Assembly: GCA_947627735.1 (NCBI GenBank) | Contig: CANQXG010000021.1 | Location: 1-39,790, forward strand | Direction of reading: 5' to 3' | Source of the DNA: an uncultured Oscillospiraceae bacterium | GTDB taxonomy: Bacteria > Bacillota > Clostridia > Oscillospirales > Oscillospiraceae | DNA length: 39,790 nucleotides | Shown here: positions 39,304 to 39,790 of the stretch, one piece after another | How positions within the stretch are numbered: the first letter of the stretch is position 1 | Layout: each line of letters starts with the position of its first letter | The notes under the pieces: model-generated | The model's database searches: none | Seen by the model: the letters and a program-made list of their open reading frames with translations, nothing else | Told to the model about the DNA's origin: nothing | Translations under genes and position numbers: made by a program

Positions 39304-39790
39304 TTACTCTTCCGCCTGCTTCTCAGGCTCCTCCGCCGGCTCCGCGGCAGCCTCTTCCGGCTCTTCGGCAGCCTGGGCAGGTTCCGCCGCTTCGGCAGGT
39401 TCCGCCGGCTCGGCGGGTGCGGCTGCTTCCGCCGGCTCCGCCGCTTCAACGGCCTCCACAGCCCCGTCGGCCTCGGCGGCCTCCGGGATCTGGGCAGTTT
39501 CTATGCTCTCCCCGCTCTCTCCGGCGGCGGCCATGGCGGCCTCATACCGCTCGCTCTCCGCCGCGGCGGCGGCGGTCTTTTCCTCCGCCTCGTCGGGGTT
39601 GGTATACCGGTCGGGCACATAGGCGCGGCCCCGGGCAAAGCGCCGGTCTCCCACCTGGGAGGCAGGCAGCTCCTCTTCCTCCGGCAGGCCCAGCCGGGCA
39701 CGGCGGGCAGCCTTGGCGGCCCGGGCCTCGGCGGCCTTGCGCTCCACTTCCTTCTGGGCGGCCACGGCGCGCTTGTTCTTCTTGGAGGTG
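39304..39790 (-). CDS. yidC: Membrane protein insertase YidC, C-terminal tail (partial)
   Basis: Only the end of this gene is inside the window; the frame is open to the edge at 39790, beyond the GTG at 39765. The visible 160 or so residues are the cytoplasmic tail: a basic stretch (TSKKNKRAVAAQKEVERKAAEARAAKAARRARLGL) followed by a strongly acidic Ala/Pro/Glu repeat region (EPAEAAEPAQAAEEPEEAAAEPAEEPEKQAEE). The insertase domain itself is not visible. The call rests on the adjacent jag and on the basic tail typical of Clostridia YidC. The acidic repeat extension is unusually long. Confidence 0.75.
   Translation of the reverse strand, partial: TSKKNKRAVAAQKEVERKAAEARAAKAARRARLGLPEEEELPASQVGDRRFARGRAYVPDRYTNPDEAEEKTAAAAAESERYEAAMAAAGESGESIETAQIPEAAEADGAVEAVEAAEPAEAAAPAEPAEPAEAAEPAQAAEEPEEAAAEPAEEPEKQAEE

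Overview
The window looks like a chromosomal piece from a GC-rich anaerobic Firmicute of class Clostridia, probably an Oscillospiraceae-type gut bacterium. The grounds are the trimeric HydABC [FeFe] hydrogenase, Firmicute-style YidC-Jag, MurA-WalJ-RlmH and SmpB-tmRNA neighbourhoods, lipoprotein signal peptides of the MKKLL...C type, and frequent ATGA start/stop overlaps. I could not run a search, so genus is not assigned. No CRISPR array, insertion sequence or tRNA was seen.

Region 1 (about 1-11435) is one plus-strand operon behind a good sigma-A promoter (364-392). It encodes KDPG aldolase, a KDG-kinase-like sugar kinase, an iron alcohol dehydrogenase, three different D-2-hydroxyacid dehydrogenases, a DapA/NanA-type aldolase or dehydratase, an RraA-like aldolase, and a complete tripartite tricarboxylate transporter (TctC, TctB, TctA). 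It ends at a strong terminator (11391-11436). The likely job is import of a (sugar-)acid, redox adjustment at its hydroxyl and keto carbons, and cleavage to pyruvate plus a triose. None of the usual hexuronate genes (uxaC, uxuA, uxaB and similar) is present, so the substrate is unknown. Base and codon use differ from the rest of the window.

Region 2 (11518-20579) is a phosphate-ester uptake module. An RpiR/SIS regulator is followed by its own terminator and by a second promoter that closely resembles the regulator's promoter. That promoter drives a HAD phosphatase, a lipoprotein solute-binding protein, an alkaline-phosphatase/phosphodiesterase-fold enzyme, an MsmK/UgpC-type ATPase, two permeases and a 5'-nucleotidase-like protein that lacks metal-site-1 histidines. 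The set suggests import and stepwise dephosphorylation of an organophosphate.

Region 3 (20530-22972, minus strand) holds a small XRE regulator preceded by a vestigial peptide, a non-coding stretch rich in palindromes, tmRNA (ssrA, 21343-21704), a cyclophilin, and smpB with a strong promoter. smpB, the cyclophilin and ssrA are collinear.

Region 4 (22972-29737) holds an unrecognised 153-aa protein, divergent from a NUDIX hydrolase (TTG start). The plus-strand operon murA - walJ - rlmH - DUF2007-like - pgcA - DUF1002 protein then follows its own promoter and ends at a bidirectional terminator.

Region 5 (29801-39790, minus strand) holds hydC-hydB-hydA (electron-bifurcating hydrogenase), whose promoter -10 box sits inside a palindrome. 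Upstream of it is a second operon, reading yidC (cut by the window edge) - jag - MBOAT acyltransferase - DHHW/AlgX-like partner - M32 carboxypeptidase.
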